NCBI GenBank assembly: GCA_039942715.1
Contig: JBDVBY010000011.1
Location: forward strand, 228,378-292,377
Origin: JABDJX01 sp039942715
Lineage (GTDB): Bacteria > Pseudomonadota > Alphaproteobacteria > Rhodobacterales > Rhodobacteraceae
Length of the DNA: 64,000 nucleotides
Direction: 5' to 3'
Each line of letters opens with the position of its first letter. Positions within the stretch are counted from its first letter, which is position 1. The position numbers and the translations under genes were made by a program. Below, piece after piece: positions 17,287 to 25,718 of the stretch. The notes under the pieces were generated by a model, which ran no database searches, was not told the DNA's origin, and saw only the letters and a program-made list of their open reading frames with translations.

Positions 17287-17717
17287 GACCTGCCCTCCAC
17301 CGTGAATGCACCAGTCGCCATAGCCACCGGATGATCAGTGTTTTCATCAACGGCTGTTGCCCGCACAAACGCCACCGTGCGCGTGATGTGATAGACTGAC
17401 GCCTCGGCGCGAATACGCTGCCCCGGCGTGGCAGGACGCATATAATCAATGCGCAAATCAATCGTTGCGGTGGCAATCGGCCCATCAGGGTGGCTCATCA
17501 CGGCTGCACCAGAGCAGGTGTCCATCAACGCCGACACAGCACCGCCATGAATAACGCCTGTTGCGGGATCACCTACAAATCGTTCGTCATAAGGCATAGA
17601 AATCGCGGCCTCTCCATACCCTACGGTATCAAGGGTCATGCCCAATGCGCGGCAATGCGGCAAAGCCCCAATAAACTGGCGCGCGATTCCTTGCCGCTTT
17701 TCGTTTTCATCAGACAT
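17283..17717 (-). CDS. PaaI-type hotdog-fold thioesterase
   Basis: The protein has 144 residues. The same fold as its neighbour is shown by GDPATGVIHGGAVSALMDTCSG (HGG with a downstream Asp) and TIDLRIDYMRPATPGQRI. It is first in the three-gene operon and divergent from the MerR gene at 17825. The two adjacent thioesterases are distant paralogues. Tandem pairs may act together on related acyl-CoA species (inference). Confidence 0.88.
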   Translation of the reverse strand: MSDENEKRQGIARQFIGALPHCRALGMTLDTVGYGEAAISMPYDERFVGDPATGVIHGGAVSALMDTCSGAAVMSHPDGPIATATIDLRIDYMRPATPGQRIRAEASVYHITRTVAFVRATAVDENTDHPVAMATGAFTVEGRS

Positions 17718-17824
17718 GTGAACACCTTTCCTGCCCTACATCCTCCCGGGCATGTAAAAGAGCAAGCCCAAGCAGATTGATCCCAACGCCGCTGAGGTTT
17801 ATCTTAGCGATTAGGGAGACAACG

Positions 17825-18193
17825 ATGACGTCCGAGCGACTGACTTTCAAAGAGATGTGCGCACGTTTCGACGTGACCCCTCGCACTTTGCGCTATTACG
17901 AATACATCGAACTGCTTTCGCCCGAGAAAGAGGGCCGCTCGCGGTTTTATGGATCGAAAGAAATTGCGCGCATGACCTTGATCTTGCGCGGTCGCCGCTG
18001 GGGTTTTTCGCTTGAAGACGTCCGCCAATGGCTTGAGATTTATGACCAGAAGGGCACCGACGCTCAGTTGGAGAACTTTCTGGAGCTTGCTGATAATCAG
18101 CTTAAAACCCTCGAAAAAGAGCGCGTGCAATTAGAAGAGACCATCGCTGATCTCAGTAAATTCCGCGACGAGATCGAATCTTCGACCAAATAA
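17825..18193 (+). CDS. MerR family transcriptional regulator (first of a tandem pair)
   Basis: The protein has 122 residues. The winged-helix DNA-binding domain is LTFKEMCARFDVTPRTLRYYEYIELLSPEKEGRSRFYGSKE (about 5-45). A coiled-coil dimerisation helix follows (about 85-120: DNQLKTLEKERVQLEETIADL). There is no cysteine metal-binding set, so it is not a metal sensor. By its position before beta-oxidation genes it probably senses an acyl-CoA, as LiuR-type MerR proteins do (inference). GGGAG precedes the ATG at 17825. It is followed by an intrinsic terminator. Confidence 0.9.
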   Translation: MTSERLTFKEMCARFDVTPRTLRYYEYIELLSPEKEGRSRFYGSKEIARMTLILRGRRWGFSLEDVRQWLEIYDQKGTDAQLENFLELADNQLKTLEKERVQLEETIADLSKFRDEIESSTK

Positions 18194-18221
18194 CGCAGAT
18201 TCGGGCTATATCTGAACAAAA

Positions 18222-18244
18222 GCGTCATATCTGACGCGTTTTTT
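18222..18244 (+). terminator. Intrinsic terminator after the first MerR gene
   Basis: The stem GCGTCA-TATC-TGACGC is followed by GTTTTTT. This is a classic rho-independent signal 28 bp after the MerR stop codon. It separates this gene from the second MerR gene and the fad genes. Confidence 0.8.
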
Positions 18245-18334
18245 CAGATCGCATCACAATTGACCTTACGGAAAGTTTCGTTTGACGTAGGGTTGGATTT
18301 CCGAAAATTCCCTAAAGCCTTTAGTTACGCCGCG

Positions 18335-18354
18335 TTACGTTTACGTAAACGTAA
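18335..18354. promoter_or_regulatory. 20-bp perfect palindrome, likely MerR operator
   Basis: TTACGTTTAC-GTAAACGTAA is perfectly symmetrical, located about 70 bp before the second MerR gene and the fad operon. Palindromes of this size, read by MerR dimers within a promoter spacer, are typical. The sequence resembles TTTACGTAAACG-type sites described for acyl-CoA-related MerR regulators (recollection). The promoter elements around it are not clear-cut. Confidence 0.7.
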
Positions 18355-18425
18355 AGCAACCTTGTATGAAGCAGTAACGAAGCAGATGTGAGCACGGCTT
18401 GAAAACGATTATGCGAGATAATTTC

Positions 18426-18833
18426 ATGACCGAACCTGAAAACCACATGAGCATTCGTGAAATGTGCGATGCGTTTAATGTCACCGCCCGCACACTTCGC
18501 TTTTATGAATCTAAAGAACTTCTGTTCCCAATCCGCAAAGGCACGCGCCGCCTTTTCACCAGAAAAGACCGGGCGCGTCTGAAACTGATCCTGCGCGCTA
18601 AGCGCTTTGCATTCAGCCTTGAAGACATTCGGCAACTTTTGGATCTCTACGATCCGGCGTCGCAGAACCTTACTCAAAGCTTGCGTGCAATCGAAATTGG
18701 CAAAGAACGTCTTGCCGACATGATCAGCCAGCGCGAAGCGCTGAACGAAGCGATTGTCGATCTGGAAGATCAACTGAAATGGGGCGAGCAAATGGTCAAA
18801 AACCTGACCCAACCGCACGCCGCCGCAAGCTAA
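18426..18833 (+). CDS. MerR family transcriptional regulator (second of the pair, heads the fad genes)
   Basis: The protein has 135 residues. The winged helix is MSIREMCDAFNVTARTLRFYESKELLFPIRKGTRRLFTRKD (about 8-48). A long coiled coil follows (about 78-125: AIEIGKERLADMISQREALNEAIVDLEDQLKW). It is closely similar in plan to the MerR protein just upstream and probably arose by duplication. It ends 20 bp before the acyl-CoA dehydrogenase start, so it is likely cotranscribed with it and autoregulated through the 18335-18354 palindrome. An internal ATG at the eighth codon is an alternative start. Confidence 0.88.
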   Translation: MTEPENHMSIREMCDAFNVTARTLRFYESKELLFPIRKGTRRLFTRKDRARLKLILRAKRFAFSLEDIRQLLDLYDPASQNLTQSLRAIEIGKERLADMISQREALNEAIVDLEDQLKWGEQMVKNLTQPHAAAS

Positions 18834-18853
18834 GCCACCCAAAGGAAACACCC

Positions 18854-20632
18854 ATGACAACCTTTACGCCTCCTGTAAAAGACCAACAGTTCATCCTGCA
18901 CAACGTTCTGAAAATCTCGGAAAGTGATATTCCGGGCTACGACGAGTTGGATGCGTCTTTCACCGGTGCCGTTCTGGAAGAAGCGGGCAAAATCGCGTCG
19001 AATGTCCTGCACCCGTTAAACACAGTGGGTGACACGCAAGGGTGTACTTTGGAAAACGGCGTTGTGCGCACGCCGGACGGTTTCAAAGACGCGTGGAAGC
19101 AGATGTCGGAAGGCGGCTGGATGGGGCTGGACGCCAGCCCTGATCACGGCGGCCAAGGCATGCCATACTTGTTGAACACCGCCACCGGAGAACTTTTCTC
19201 TGCGGCAAACATGGCCTTCCAAATGTACGTCGGTTTAAGCCATGGCGCCGCCTCTGCTTTGGCCGTGCACGGCACTGATCAGCAAAAAGAAACTTATTTG
19301 CCACCGATCTATGAGGGACGCTGGACAGGCACAATGAACCTGACCGAACCTCAGTGTGGCACCGATCTGGGCCTGATCCGCACCAAAGCCGAACCTCAGG
19401 GCGATGGTAGCTATAAGATCAGCGGACAGAAAATCTGGATCTCAGGCGGCGAAAACGATCTGGCCGAAAACATCGTTCATCTCGTTTTGGCCCGCACTCC
19501 AGATGCGCCCGAAGGCATCAAGGGCATCAGCTTATTTGTCGTCCCAAAGTTCATCGTTAACGAAGACGGCAGCCTTGGTGATCGCAACCCCGTTACTTGC
19601 GGCGGTTTGGAAGAGAAAATGGGCATCCACGGTAACGCTACCTGCGTGATGAACTATGACGAAGCCACAGGTTGGCTTGTCGGCGATATGCATAAAGGCA
19701 TGCGCGCAATGTTCACCATGATGAACGAAGCTCGGCTTTCCGTCGCGCTCCAGGGCTACACCCAAGGCGAAGTCGCCTACCAAAACGCGCTTGGCTTCGC
19801 CCGCGACCGCCTGCAGGGCCGCGATGTCACCGGTGTTGCAGCACCCGACAAGCCGGCAGACCCCATCATCGTGCACCCCGACGTGCGCCGTAATCTGATG
19901 GATCAGAAAGCGATGGTCGAAGGCGGCCGTGCGCTGGTTTATTGGGGCGCAGAACTCATAGATCGCTCGCATCGTCTGAATGATGAAGACGCCGAAGCGA
20001 TGATCTCGCTTTTGATCCCTGTGATGAAAGGCTTTCTAACCGACAAGGGCTTTGACACTACCGTGTTGGCGCAACAAACTCTGGGCGGCTCTGGTTTCAC
20101 GAAAGAATGGGGCCTGGAACAGTTCGTCCGCGATGCCCGCATTGCGATGATCTATGAAGGCACCAACGGCATCCAATCGCTTGACCTTGTGGGACGCAAA
20201 CTGGGCCAAAACGGCGGCAAAACGGTTATGGCCTTCTTTGATGAAATCAAAACCTTCATCAAAGAAAACGAAAGCAACGAAGCGTTTAAGGCCGATTTCC
20301 TTGACCCACTCAAAGGCGCCTCAAAGGATCTGCAAGCCGCGGCGATGTACTTTATGCAGGAAGGCATGAAAAACCCGCTGAACGCTTTGGCCGGCAGCTA
20401 TGATTTCATGCACCTCTTTGGACACACAGTTGTTGGCCTGATGTGGGCGCGCATGGGCAAGGCCGCGATGGACGCGCTTGAAAGTGGCGCGGAAGACACC
20501 GACTTCCTTGAAACCAAAGTTGCAACAGGGCGTTACTACATGGCTCGCCAATTGCCCGCCACGGCTATGCACCTTGCGCGGATCACGTCTGGAGCCGATA
20601 CAGTCATGGCACTTGACGCTGAACAGTTCTAA
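18854..20632 (+). CDS. Acyl-CoA dehydrogenase, large C-terminal-domain (DmdC/FadE-like) type
   Basis: The protein has 592 residues. It catalyses FAD-dependent alpha,beta-dehydrogenation of acyl-CoA, passing electrons to ETF. Visible signatures are GLDASPDHGGQGMP, the flavin-site segment MNLTEPQCGTDLG and KIWISGGE, GIHGNATCVM, and the second signature YEGTNGIQSLDLVGRKL containing the putative catalytic Glu. An added helical C-terminus (about 470-592) is typical of this 590-residue subgroup, which includes DmdC. Its place before thiolase and FadJ favours general beta-oxidation over DMSP breakdown. AAGGAAA is the ribosome-binding site. Confidence 0.93.
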   Translation: MTTFTPPVKDQQFILHNVLKISESDIPGYDELDASFTGAVLEEAGKIASNVLHPLNTVGDTQGCTLENGVVRTPDGFKDAWKQMSEGGWMGLDASPDHGGQGMPYLLNTATGELFSAANMAFQMYVGLSHGAASALAVHGTDQQKETYLPPIYEGRWTGTMNLTEPQCGTDLGLIRTKAEPQGDGSYKISGQKIWISGGENDLAENIVHLVLARTPDAPEGIKGISLFVVPKFIVNEDGSLGDRNPVTCGGLEEKMGIHGNATCVMNYDEATGWLVGDMHKGMRAMFTMMNEARLSVALQGYTQGEVAYQNALGFARDRLQGRDVTGVAAPDKPADPIIVHPDVRRNLMDQKAMVEGGRALVYWGAELIDRSHRLNDEDAEAMISLLIPVMKGFLTDKGFDTTVLAQQTLGGSGFTKEWGLEQFVRDARIAMIYEGTNGIQSLDLVGRKLGQNGGKTVMAFFDEIKTFIKENESNEAFKADFLDPLKGASKDLQAAAMYFMQEGMKNPLNALAGSYDFMHLFGHTVVGLMWARMGKAAMDALESGAEDTDFLETKVATGRYYMARQLPATAMHLARITSGADTVMALDAEQF

Positions 20633-20647
20633 GCGAGCGGAGATAGA

Positions 20648-20860
20648 ATGCCCAAACGACTGCGCCTGACCCGACGGTTTCCCGTAGCCATGACTGAAGA
20701 CGGATACCGTCGTCTCAAGAAGTTTAGCCAAGAGGCCGGATTGGTCGAAGGCGAAGCTTTGTCGTTCATCTTCGAGAATTTTAATTCCGTGATGAACCAC
20801 GACAATTTGGAAACCCGACTTCGATTGTTCAACGCAGAACTAGACGCGCGCAAGCGATAA
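20648..20860 (+). CDS. Small basic protein, ribbon-helix-helix-like, in the fad cluster
   Basis: The protein has 70 residues. MPKRLRLTRRFPVAMTEDGYRRLKKFSQEAG (basic N-terminus) is followed by an amphipathic helix, SFIFENFNSVM, and a charged tail. A short strand plus two helices resembles CopG/RHH proteins, but the match is only by eye. GGAGATAG precedes its ATG, 15 bp after the acyl-CoA dehydrogenase stop, so it is cotranscribed with it. Function unknown; it could be a small regulator of the operon (inference). Confidence 0.7.
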   Translation: MPKRLRLTRRFPVAMTEDGYRRLKKFSQEAGLVEGEALSFIFENFNSVMNHDNLETRLRLFNAELDARKR

Positions 20861-20870
20861 GCGGGGAATT

Positions 20871-20893
20871 TGAGTATTTGAAAATAGATGAAG
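20871..20893 (+). repeat. Extragenic element (GAGTATTTn..AGATGAAG type), copy 2
   Basis: TGAGTATTTGAAAATAGATGAAG. The invariant part AATAGATGAAG is shared with copies at 21021, 33519 and 41301. It starts 11 bp after the stop of the small gene at 20860. Confidence 0.7.
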
Positions 20894-21020
20894 CCAAAAG
20901 CGTTCCACCCCGCCCGCAACCTGTTTGGGTCGCAAGACGGGGCTTCACCTATTACGGTCATCGGCTCTCCAGCCTGTACCGCGCTCCCGTAAAAACAGCA
21001 TTTGCCTTAAATTCTTCCTA

Positions 21021-21073
21021 ACTTCATCTATTGAAAAATACTTCACCGGGGTCCGGGGGTGTGAAACCCCCGG
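21021..21073 (-). repeat. Extragenic element, copy 3, with a strong hairpin
   Basis: On the plus strand ACTTCATCTATTGAAAAATA (21021-21040) is followed by a hairpin with stem CCGGGGGT/ACCCCCGG and loop GTGAA (21053-21073). It is inverted relative to copy 2, the two bracketing 127 bp of sequence without a gene. Confidence 0.72.
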
Positions 21074-21100
21074 TCCGACCTCCAAAAAAAGGGACTGCGC

Positions 21101-21745
21101 ATGACCATCCAACTCTATTGTTTCGGCGAAAGTGGAAACGCATACAAAGCGGCACTTCCCTTGGAGCTTTCTGGGCTTGAATGGGAGGCCATCTACGTTG
21201 ATTTTTTCAACGGAGCCGCGCGCACTCCAGAATACGCCGAAACGGTCAACGTCATGGGCGAAGTCCCGGCTTTGATCGATGGGGACCTAAAGCTCAGCCA
21301 ATCGGGCGTCATCCAGTCGTACATAACAGAGAAAACCGGCAAGTTTGGTGGCGAAACCGCAGAAGAGCGCCGCGAAGTTCTGCGCTGGGTCCTGTGGGAC
21401 AACTCCAAGCTTTCTGCGATGGCAGGCCCAACCCGTTTTTTGATGAACTTTCTTGATCCCGCCAAGCGCCCGCAAGAGGTCATCGGCTTTCAACAAGGGC
21501 GCCTCAAAGCCTCCTACACTATCCTGAATACGCATCTGACGCAGCGTGATTGGATCGTCGGACGCAGCGTTACCAATGCCGATTTCTCCTGTTGCTCTTA
21601 TCTTTTCTACAACGAACCGTTCGGATTTGAACGCAAAGACTGGCCCGCAATTGATGCATGGCTGGACCGCATTGCAAACCTACCCGGATGGAAACACCCG
21701 TACGATCTGATGGAACCCGCATTTCCGAGGAAGAAAAGCCAATGA
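21101..21745 (+). CDS. Glutathione S-transferase family protein
   Basis: The protein has 214 residues. The thioredoxin-fold start is MTIQLYCFGESGNAYKAAL, with the cis-Pro region VMGEVPALIDGDLKLSQSGVIQSYI (about 48-72), then the helical domain with DWIVGRSVTNADFSCCSYLFY (about 147-167), a conserved GST N-capping box. It lies between the acyl-CoA dehydrogenase/small gene and thiolase and overlaps the thiolase start by 4 bp. It is therefore part of the fad operon and may use glutathione for acyl or peroxide detoxification during lipid breakdown (inference). Confidence 0.9.
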   Translation: MTIQLYCFGESGNAYKAALPLELSGLEWEAIYVDFFNGAARTPEYAETVNVMGEVPALIDGDLKLSQSGVIQSYITEKTGKFGGETAEERREVLRWVLWDNSKLSAMAGPTRFLMNFLDPAKRPQEVIGFQQGRLKASYTILNTHLTQRDWIVGRSVTNADFSCCSYLFYNEPFGFERKDWPAIDAWLDRIANLPGWKHPYDLMEPAFPRKKSQ

Positions 21746-22953
21746 CCGAAGCATACATCTACGACGCCGTGCGCTCTCCTCGTGGCAAAGGCCGCGCTGA
21801 CGGAAGCCTGCACGAAGTAACCCCGGTCAAGCTTAGCGCGGACATGCTGAATGCTCTGAAGGGTCGCAACGGTTTGGACGGCCACGCGGTTGAGGATGTG
21901 ATCTGGGGCAATGCAACTCAGGTTAAAGAACAGGGCGGCTGCCTTGCGCGTACCGCCGTTTTGGCCTCGAACCTTGATGAGCATATCCCGGGCCTTTCGA
22001 TCAACCGCTTTTGCGCATCCGGCATGGAAGCGGTGAACCTGGCCGCCAATCAGGTGCGTGGTGGCGCGGGTGATGCGTATATCGCAGGCGGTGTTGAGTG
22101 CATGAGCCGTGTGCCAATGGGCTCGGATGGAGCGGCAATCGCTGTTGATCCATCCGTGGCCATGAAAACCTATTTTGTGCCCCAAGGTATTTCGGCCGAT
22201 ATTATCGCAACCGAATTTGGCATTTCACGCGATGATGCCGATGCGCTCGCAGTGGCCAGTCAGGACCGTGCCGCAGCAGCATGGGAAGACAATCGTTTCG
22301 ACAAATCCATTGTCGCAATCAGCGACCAAAATGGCCTACCGATCCTGACGCGCGACGAATACATGCGTCCTGGCACAGATATGCAGGCGCTTGGCGCATT
22401 GAAACCTGCCTTCAAGGATCAGGGCGAGATGATGCCCGGATTTGATGCCGTGGCTTTGATGAAGTACCCGCATCTGGAAAAGATCAATCACATCCACCAC
22501 GCTGGCAATTCATCTGGCATCGTTGATGGTGCCGCTGGCGTGCTGATCGGATCAGAAGCTTTTGGTAAAGCGCATGGTCTGAAGCCACGCGCCCGTATCC
22601 GCGCAACGGCGAAAATCGGCACTGATCCAACCATCATGCTGACTGGTCCGGTTCCCGCTACGCAAAAGATCTTGGCCGACAGCGGCATGGAAATTGGCGA
22701 CATTGATCTTTTCGAAGTGAACGAGGCGTTTTCATCCGTTGTCTTGCGCTTCATGCAAGCCTTTGACGTCGACCACGGTCGGGTCAATGTGAACGGTGGC
22801 GCTATCGCTATGGGCCACCCTTTGGGGGCCTCTGGAGCGATCATTATCGGGACTTTGCTGGACGAATTGGAACGTCAGGGAAAGTCTATTGGTCTTGCAA
22901 CCCTTTGCGTCGCAAGCGGCATGGGTGCAGCTACTATCATCGAACGTATATGA
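21742..22953 (+). CDS. Acetyl-CoA C-acyltransferase (thiolase, FadA-type)
   Basis: The protein has 403 residues. It catalyses the final, thiolytic step of beta-oxidation (3-ketoacyl-CoA + CoA to acetyl-CoA + shortened acyl-CoA). Catalytic residues are visible: the nucleophilic Cys in NRFCASGMEAV (about 90-100), the His in GGAIAMGHPLGASGA, and the second Cys in LCVASGMGAA near the C-terminus; HHAGNSSGIVDGAAG is also present. The start at MTEAYIYDAVRSPRGKG overlaps the GST stop (ATGA). With FadJ it would form the trifunctional system. Confidence 0.95.
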   Translation: MTEAYIYDAVRSPRGKGRADGSLHEVTPVKLSADMLNALKGRNGLDGHAVEDVIWGNATQVKEQGGCLARTAVLASNLDEHIPGLSINRFCASGMEAVNLAANQVRGGAGDAYIAGGVECMSRVPMGSDGAAIAVDPSVAMKTYFVPQGISADIIATEFGISRDDADALAVASQDRAAAAWEDNRFDKSIVAISDQNGLPILTRDEYMRPGTDMQALGALKPAFKDQGEMMPGFDAVALMKYPHLEKINHIHHAGNSSGIVDGAAGVLIGSEAFGKAHGLKPRARIRATAKIGTDPTIMLTGPVPATQKILADSGMEIGDIDLFEVNEAFSSVVLRFMQAFDVDHGRVNVNGGAIAMGHPLGASGAIIIGTLLDELERQGKSIGLATLCVASGMGAATIIERI

Positions 22954-23009
22954 TATGTCTGAACTTCCGTGTATAACGGCGCAGGATTTCTGGGACGACT
23001 TGAGGGACG

Positions 23010-23432
23010 TTGGCCTTGGACGATACGTTGATGCAGTTTCTGAAAGGGGTGAGGAATGCCCTTTTCACCGAAGATTTCGACACGCTTTCGCAATTTTGCG
23101 TTGTCCCGCTTGTGGTTTACAGCGCCGCAGGCGTTGTGACGATCAAGGATCGCGAAGAACTCAAATCTATGGCCGACCAGTATCGACAATTGCTTTCGGC
23201 CTATCCGATCACGCACGGCGATTGCCGGGTCGTACAGCGCGACCAGTCGGTCAACCATCGCTTTCGCGTCACCGCCCGCTGGAACGAATACAGCGAAGAC
23301 AATACGCTGCAGACCAGCTCGCTGGTGCGGTATTTTCTGATCGAAACAGCCCCAGACACATGGCTGATCGAAATGCTGGAATATCTGGAAATGGCTGTCT
23401 CAATCGAAGACGCCGAACGCATTATACACTAG
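23010..23432 (+). CDS. NTF2/SnoaL-like small protein, TTG start likely
   Basis: The protein has 140 residues. The alpha+beta pattern (DTLMQFLKGVRNALFTEDFDTLSQFCVVPLVVYS, then ADQYRQLLSAYPITHGDCRV, RFRVTARWNEY, SLVRYFLIE) suggests a cone-shaped NTF2-like fold of unknown substrate. The best start is TTG at 23010, preceded by GAGGG. ATG at 23031 is an alternative with a worse spacing. A separate ATG-initiated frame begins at 22955 just after thiolase, but I judge it non-coding. It sits inside the fad operon. Confidence 0.65.
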   Translation: MALDDTLMQFLKGVRNALFTEDFDTLSQFCVVPLVVYSAAGVVTIKDREELKSMADQYRQLLSAYPITHGDCRVVQRDQSVNHRFRVTARWNEYSEDNTLQTSSLVRYFLIETAPDTWLIEMLEYLEMAVSIEDAERIIH

Positions 23433-23469
23433 CCGGGGCCATGACCGCCCCATTGAAAGGGGCTCGCTC

Positions 23470-25656
23470 ATGAGCGATTTCACATACAAACTCGATTCCG
23501 ATGGCGTGGCGTTCATTACATGGGACGTGCCCGGCAAATCAATGAACGTGCTAACACGCGAGGCGTTCAGCGTCTTTGAAGGCCACCTTGATACGGCCTT
23601 GGAAGATGACACCGTCAAAGGCATTGTGATCACAAGCGGCAAAGACACCTTCGCAGGTGGCATGGATCTCAACGTTCTGGGCTCAATCCGTGCTGAATCC
23701 GGCGACAACCCGGCCCCCGCTCTTTTCGAGTTCATCATGAATGGCCACCGCATCCTGCGCAAAATTGAACGCGCTGGCATGGACCCAAAGACGAACAAGG
23801 GCGGCAAACCTGTCGCCTGTGCGATTCCCGGTCTGTGTGCTGGGATCGGCACAGAAATCGCGCTTGCCTGCCATCGCCGTTTCATGGCCGACACGCCAAA
23901 GGGCAAAATTGGCTTGCCTGAGATACTTCTCGGCATGTTCCCCGGCGCAGGCGGCACCACCCGTTATTCCCGCATGGTTGGCGCGATGGCTGCCGCCCCT
24001 GTCCTGCTGGAAGGACGCATGTTGGACCCCAAGAAAGCCAAGGTTGCACAACTAATCGACGAGGTCAGTGCACCCGAGGCCCTAATTGAGGACGCCAAAG
24101 CTTGGGTGTTGGGAGCAAGCGACGCAGACATCGTCAAACCATGGGATCTCAAGGGTTGGAAAATGCCCGGCGGAGCGCCCTACCATCCGCAAGGCTTTAT
24201 GACCTTCGTTGGTGCCTCTGCGATGATCAACGGAAAGACCAAAGGTGTCTATCCGGCGGCCAAAGCGCTACTCTCCTCAATTTATGAAGGCGCAATGGTG
24301 CCCTTTGACACCGCATTGAAGATTGAAGCGCGCTACTTCACTCAAATCCTGAACGACCCAACATCAAGCGCGATGATCCGCTCTTTGTTTATTAACAAGG
24401 AAGCGCTTGAAAAAGGCGCCAATCGTCCGCAGGTTTCCGACGAAACAGTCACTAAAGTGGGTGTTTTGGGCGCTGGCATGATGGGCGCAGGCATTGCGTT
24501 CGTCTCGGCCAAAGCCGGGATCGAAGTTGTTTTGATCGATCAGGAACAGACAAGCGCCGACAAAGGCAAAGCCTATTCAGAAGGCATTCTCGACAAAGGT
24601 ATCGCGCGCAAAAAAATCACCGAAGAGAAGAAGGCCGAAATTCTGGGCCGCATCACGGCGACAACCGATCTTGAGGCGCTCAAAGACTGCGATCTGATTG
24701 TCGAGGCTGTGTTCGAAGACCCTGGCGTCAAAGCCGATATCACCCAAAAAGTCGAAGCCATCGTCGGTGAAGACACTATCTTTGCCACCAACACCTCGAC
24801 CCTGCCAATCACCGAGCTTGCCAAGGCCTCTAAGCGGCCCGAGCAGTACATCGGCATCCACTTCTTCTCGCCCGTCGACAAGATGTTACTGGTAGAGATC
24901 ATTAAAGGCGCTGAAACCGGCGACCGTGCGATTGCCAAATCGCTCGATTACGTCCGCCAAATCCGCAAAACGCCCATCGTTGTCAATGACGCACGCTTCT
25001 TCTACGCCAACCGCTGCATCATCCCTTACATCAACGAGGGCATTCGTATGGTCGGCGAAGGCGTGACGCCTGCGCTGATCGACAACGCCGCGCAACTGCT
25101 TGGCTTCCCCGTTGGCCCGCTGCAACTCGTCGATGAGACGTCGGTCGATCTGGGCGTGAAAATCGCCAAAGCCACCCGCGCGGCGATGGGCGACGACTAT
25201 CCAGACGGAGCCGTGGATGACGTGCTGTTCTGGATGGCAGACGAGGGCCGTTTGGGCCGCAAGGTCGGCAAGGGCTTCTATTCCTACGACGAAAAAGGCA
25301 AACGCACGGGTCTCTGGGAAGGTTTGGGCGACAAATACCCCCACACCGAAAACCCGGACCTGTCACACGTCCAGCACCGCTTGTTGATGGCCCAAGTGCT
25401 GGAAGCCGTGCGGGCGTTGGAAGAAGGCGTTTTGGAAGATATCCGCGAAGGCGACGTTGGCGCAATCTTGGGCTGGGGGTTCGCCCCATGGTCCGGCGGC
25501 CCGTTCAGCTGGCTCGACATGATCGGCGCCGCAAAAGCGGTCGAAATCTGCGAGAGCCTGGAAGGCGACCGCTTCGCCGTCCCAGCGCTCCTGCGCGAAA
25601 TGGCCGACAAAGGCGAGACGTTCTACGCGCGGTTCGCGACTGCGAAGGCGGCTTAG
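23470..25656 (+). CDS. fadJ: 3-hydroxyacyl-CoA dehydrogenase / enoyl-CoA hydratase fusion (FadJ-type)
   Basis: The protein has 728 residues and is a multifunctional beta-oxidation enzyme. The N-terminal crotonase domain (about 1-190) shows the oxyanion/GxDL site AGGMDLN and LPEILLGMFPGAGGTTR with its catalytic Glu. The Rossmann NAD domain (about 325-500) begins VGVLGAGMMGAGIAFVSAKAG, with IVEAVFED, ATNTSTLPITEL and IGIHFFSPVDKM (catalytic His). C-terminal HAD domains end near GWGFAPWSGGPFSW. A GAAAGGGG ribosome-binding site precedes the ATG. It is the last gene of the fad operon, closed by the hairpin at 25668-25695. Confidence 0.96.
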   Translation: MSDFTYKLDSDGVAFITWDVPGKSMNVLTREAFSVFEGHLDTALEDDTVKGIVITSGKDTFAGGMDLNVLGSIRAESGDNPAPALFEFIMNGHRILRKIERAGMDPKTNKGGKPVACAIPGLCAGIGTEIALACHRRFMADTPKGKIGLPEILLGMFPGAGGTTRYSRMVGAMAAAPVLLEGRMLDPKKAKVAQLIDEVSAPEALIEDAKAWVLGASDADIVKPWDLKGWKMPGGAPYHPQGFMTFVGASAMINGKTKGVYPAAKALLSSIYEGAMVPFDTALKIEARYFTQILNDPTSSAMIRSLFINKEALEKGANRPQVSDETVTKVGVLGAGMMGAGIAFVSAKAGIEVVLIDQEQTSADKGKAYSEGILDKGIARKKITEEKKAEILGRITATTDLEALKDCDLIVEAVFEDPGVKADITQKVEAIVGEDTIFATNTSTLPITELAKASKRPEQYIGIHFFSPVDKMLLVEIIKGAETGDRAIAKSLDYVRQIRKTPIVVNDARFFYANRCIIPYINEGIRMVGEGVTPALIDNAAQLLGFPVGPLQLVDETSVDLGVKIAKATRAAMGDDYPDGAVDDVLFWMADEGRLGRKVGKGFYSYDEKGKRTGLWEGLGDKYPHTENPDLSHVQHRLLMAQVLEAVRALEEGVLEDIREGDVGAILGWGFAPWSGGPFSWLDMIGAAKAVEICESLEGDRFAVPALLREMADKGETFYARFATAKAA

Positions 25657-25667
25657 ATTACCACGGT

Positions 25668-25695
25668 GCCGGCTGCTACCAATAATGCAGCCGGT
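25668..25695 (+). terminator. Hairpin after fadJ
   Basis: The stem GCCGGCTGC / GCAGCCGGT (8 Watson-Crick pairs plus a G-T) has a 10-base loop, 11 bp after the fadJ stop. TCTTCGCT follows, a weak T-tract. It probably ends the fad transcript and separates it from the convergent gene. Confidence 0.7.
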
Positions 25696-25718
25696 CTTCG
25701 CTACCCTGGGAATTGAAC

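Noticed and set aside
22955..23120. Alternative frame MSELPCITAQDFWDD after the thiolase gene
   Set aside because: It has no ribosome-binding site and soon enters arginine/cysteine-rich out-of-frame sequence of the NTF2-like gene; the TTG-started frame is better.
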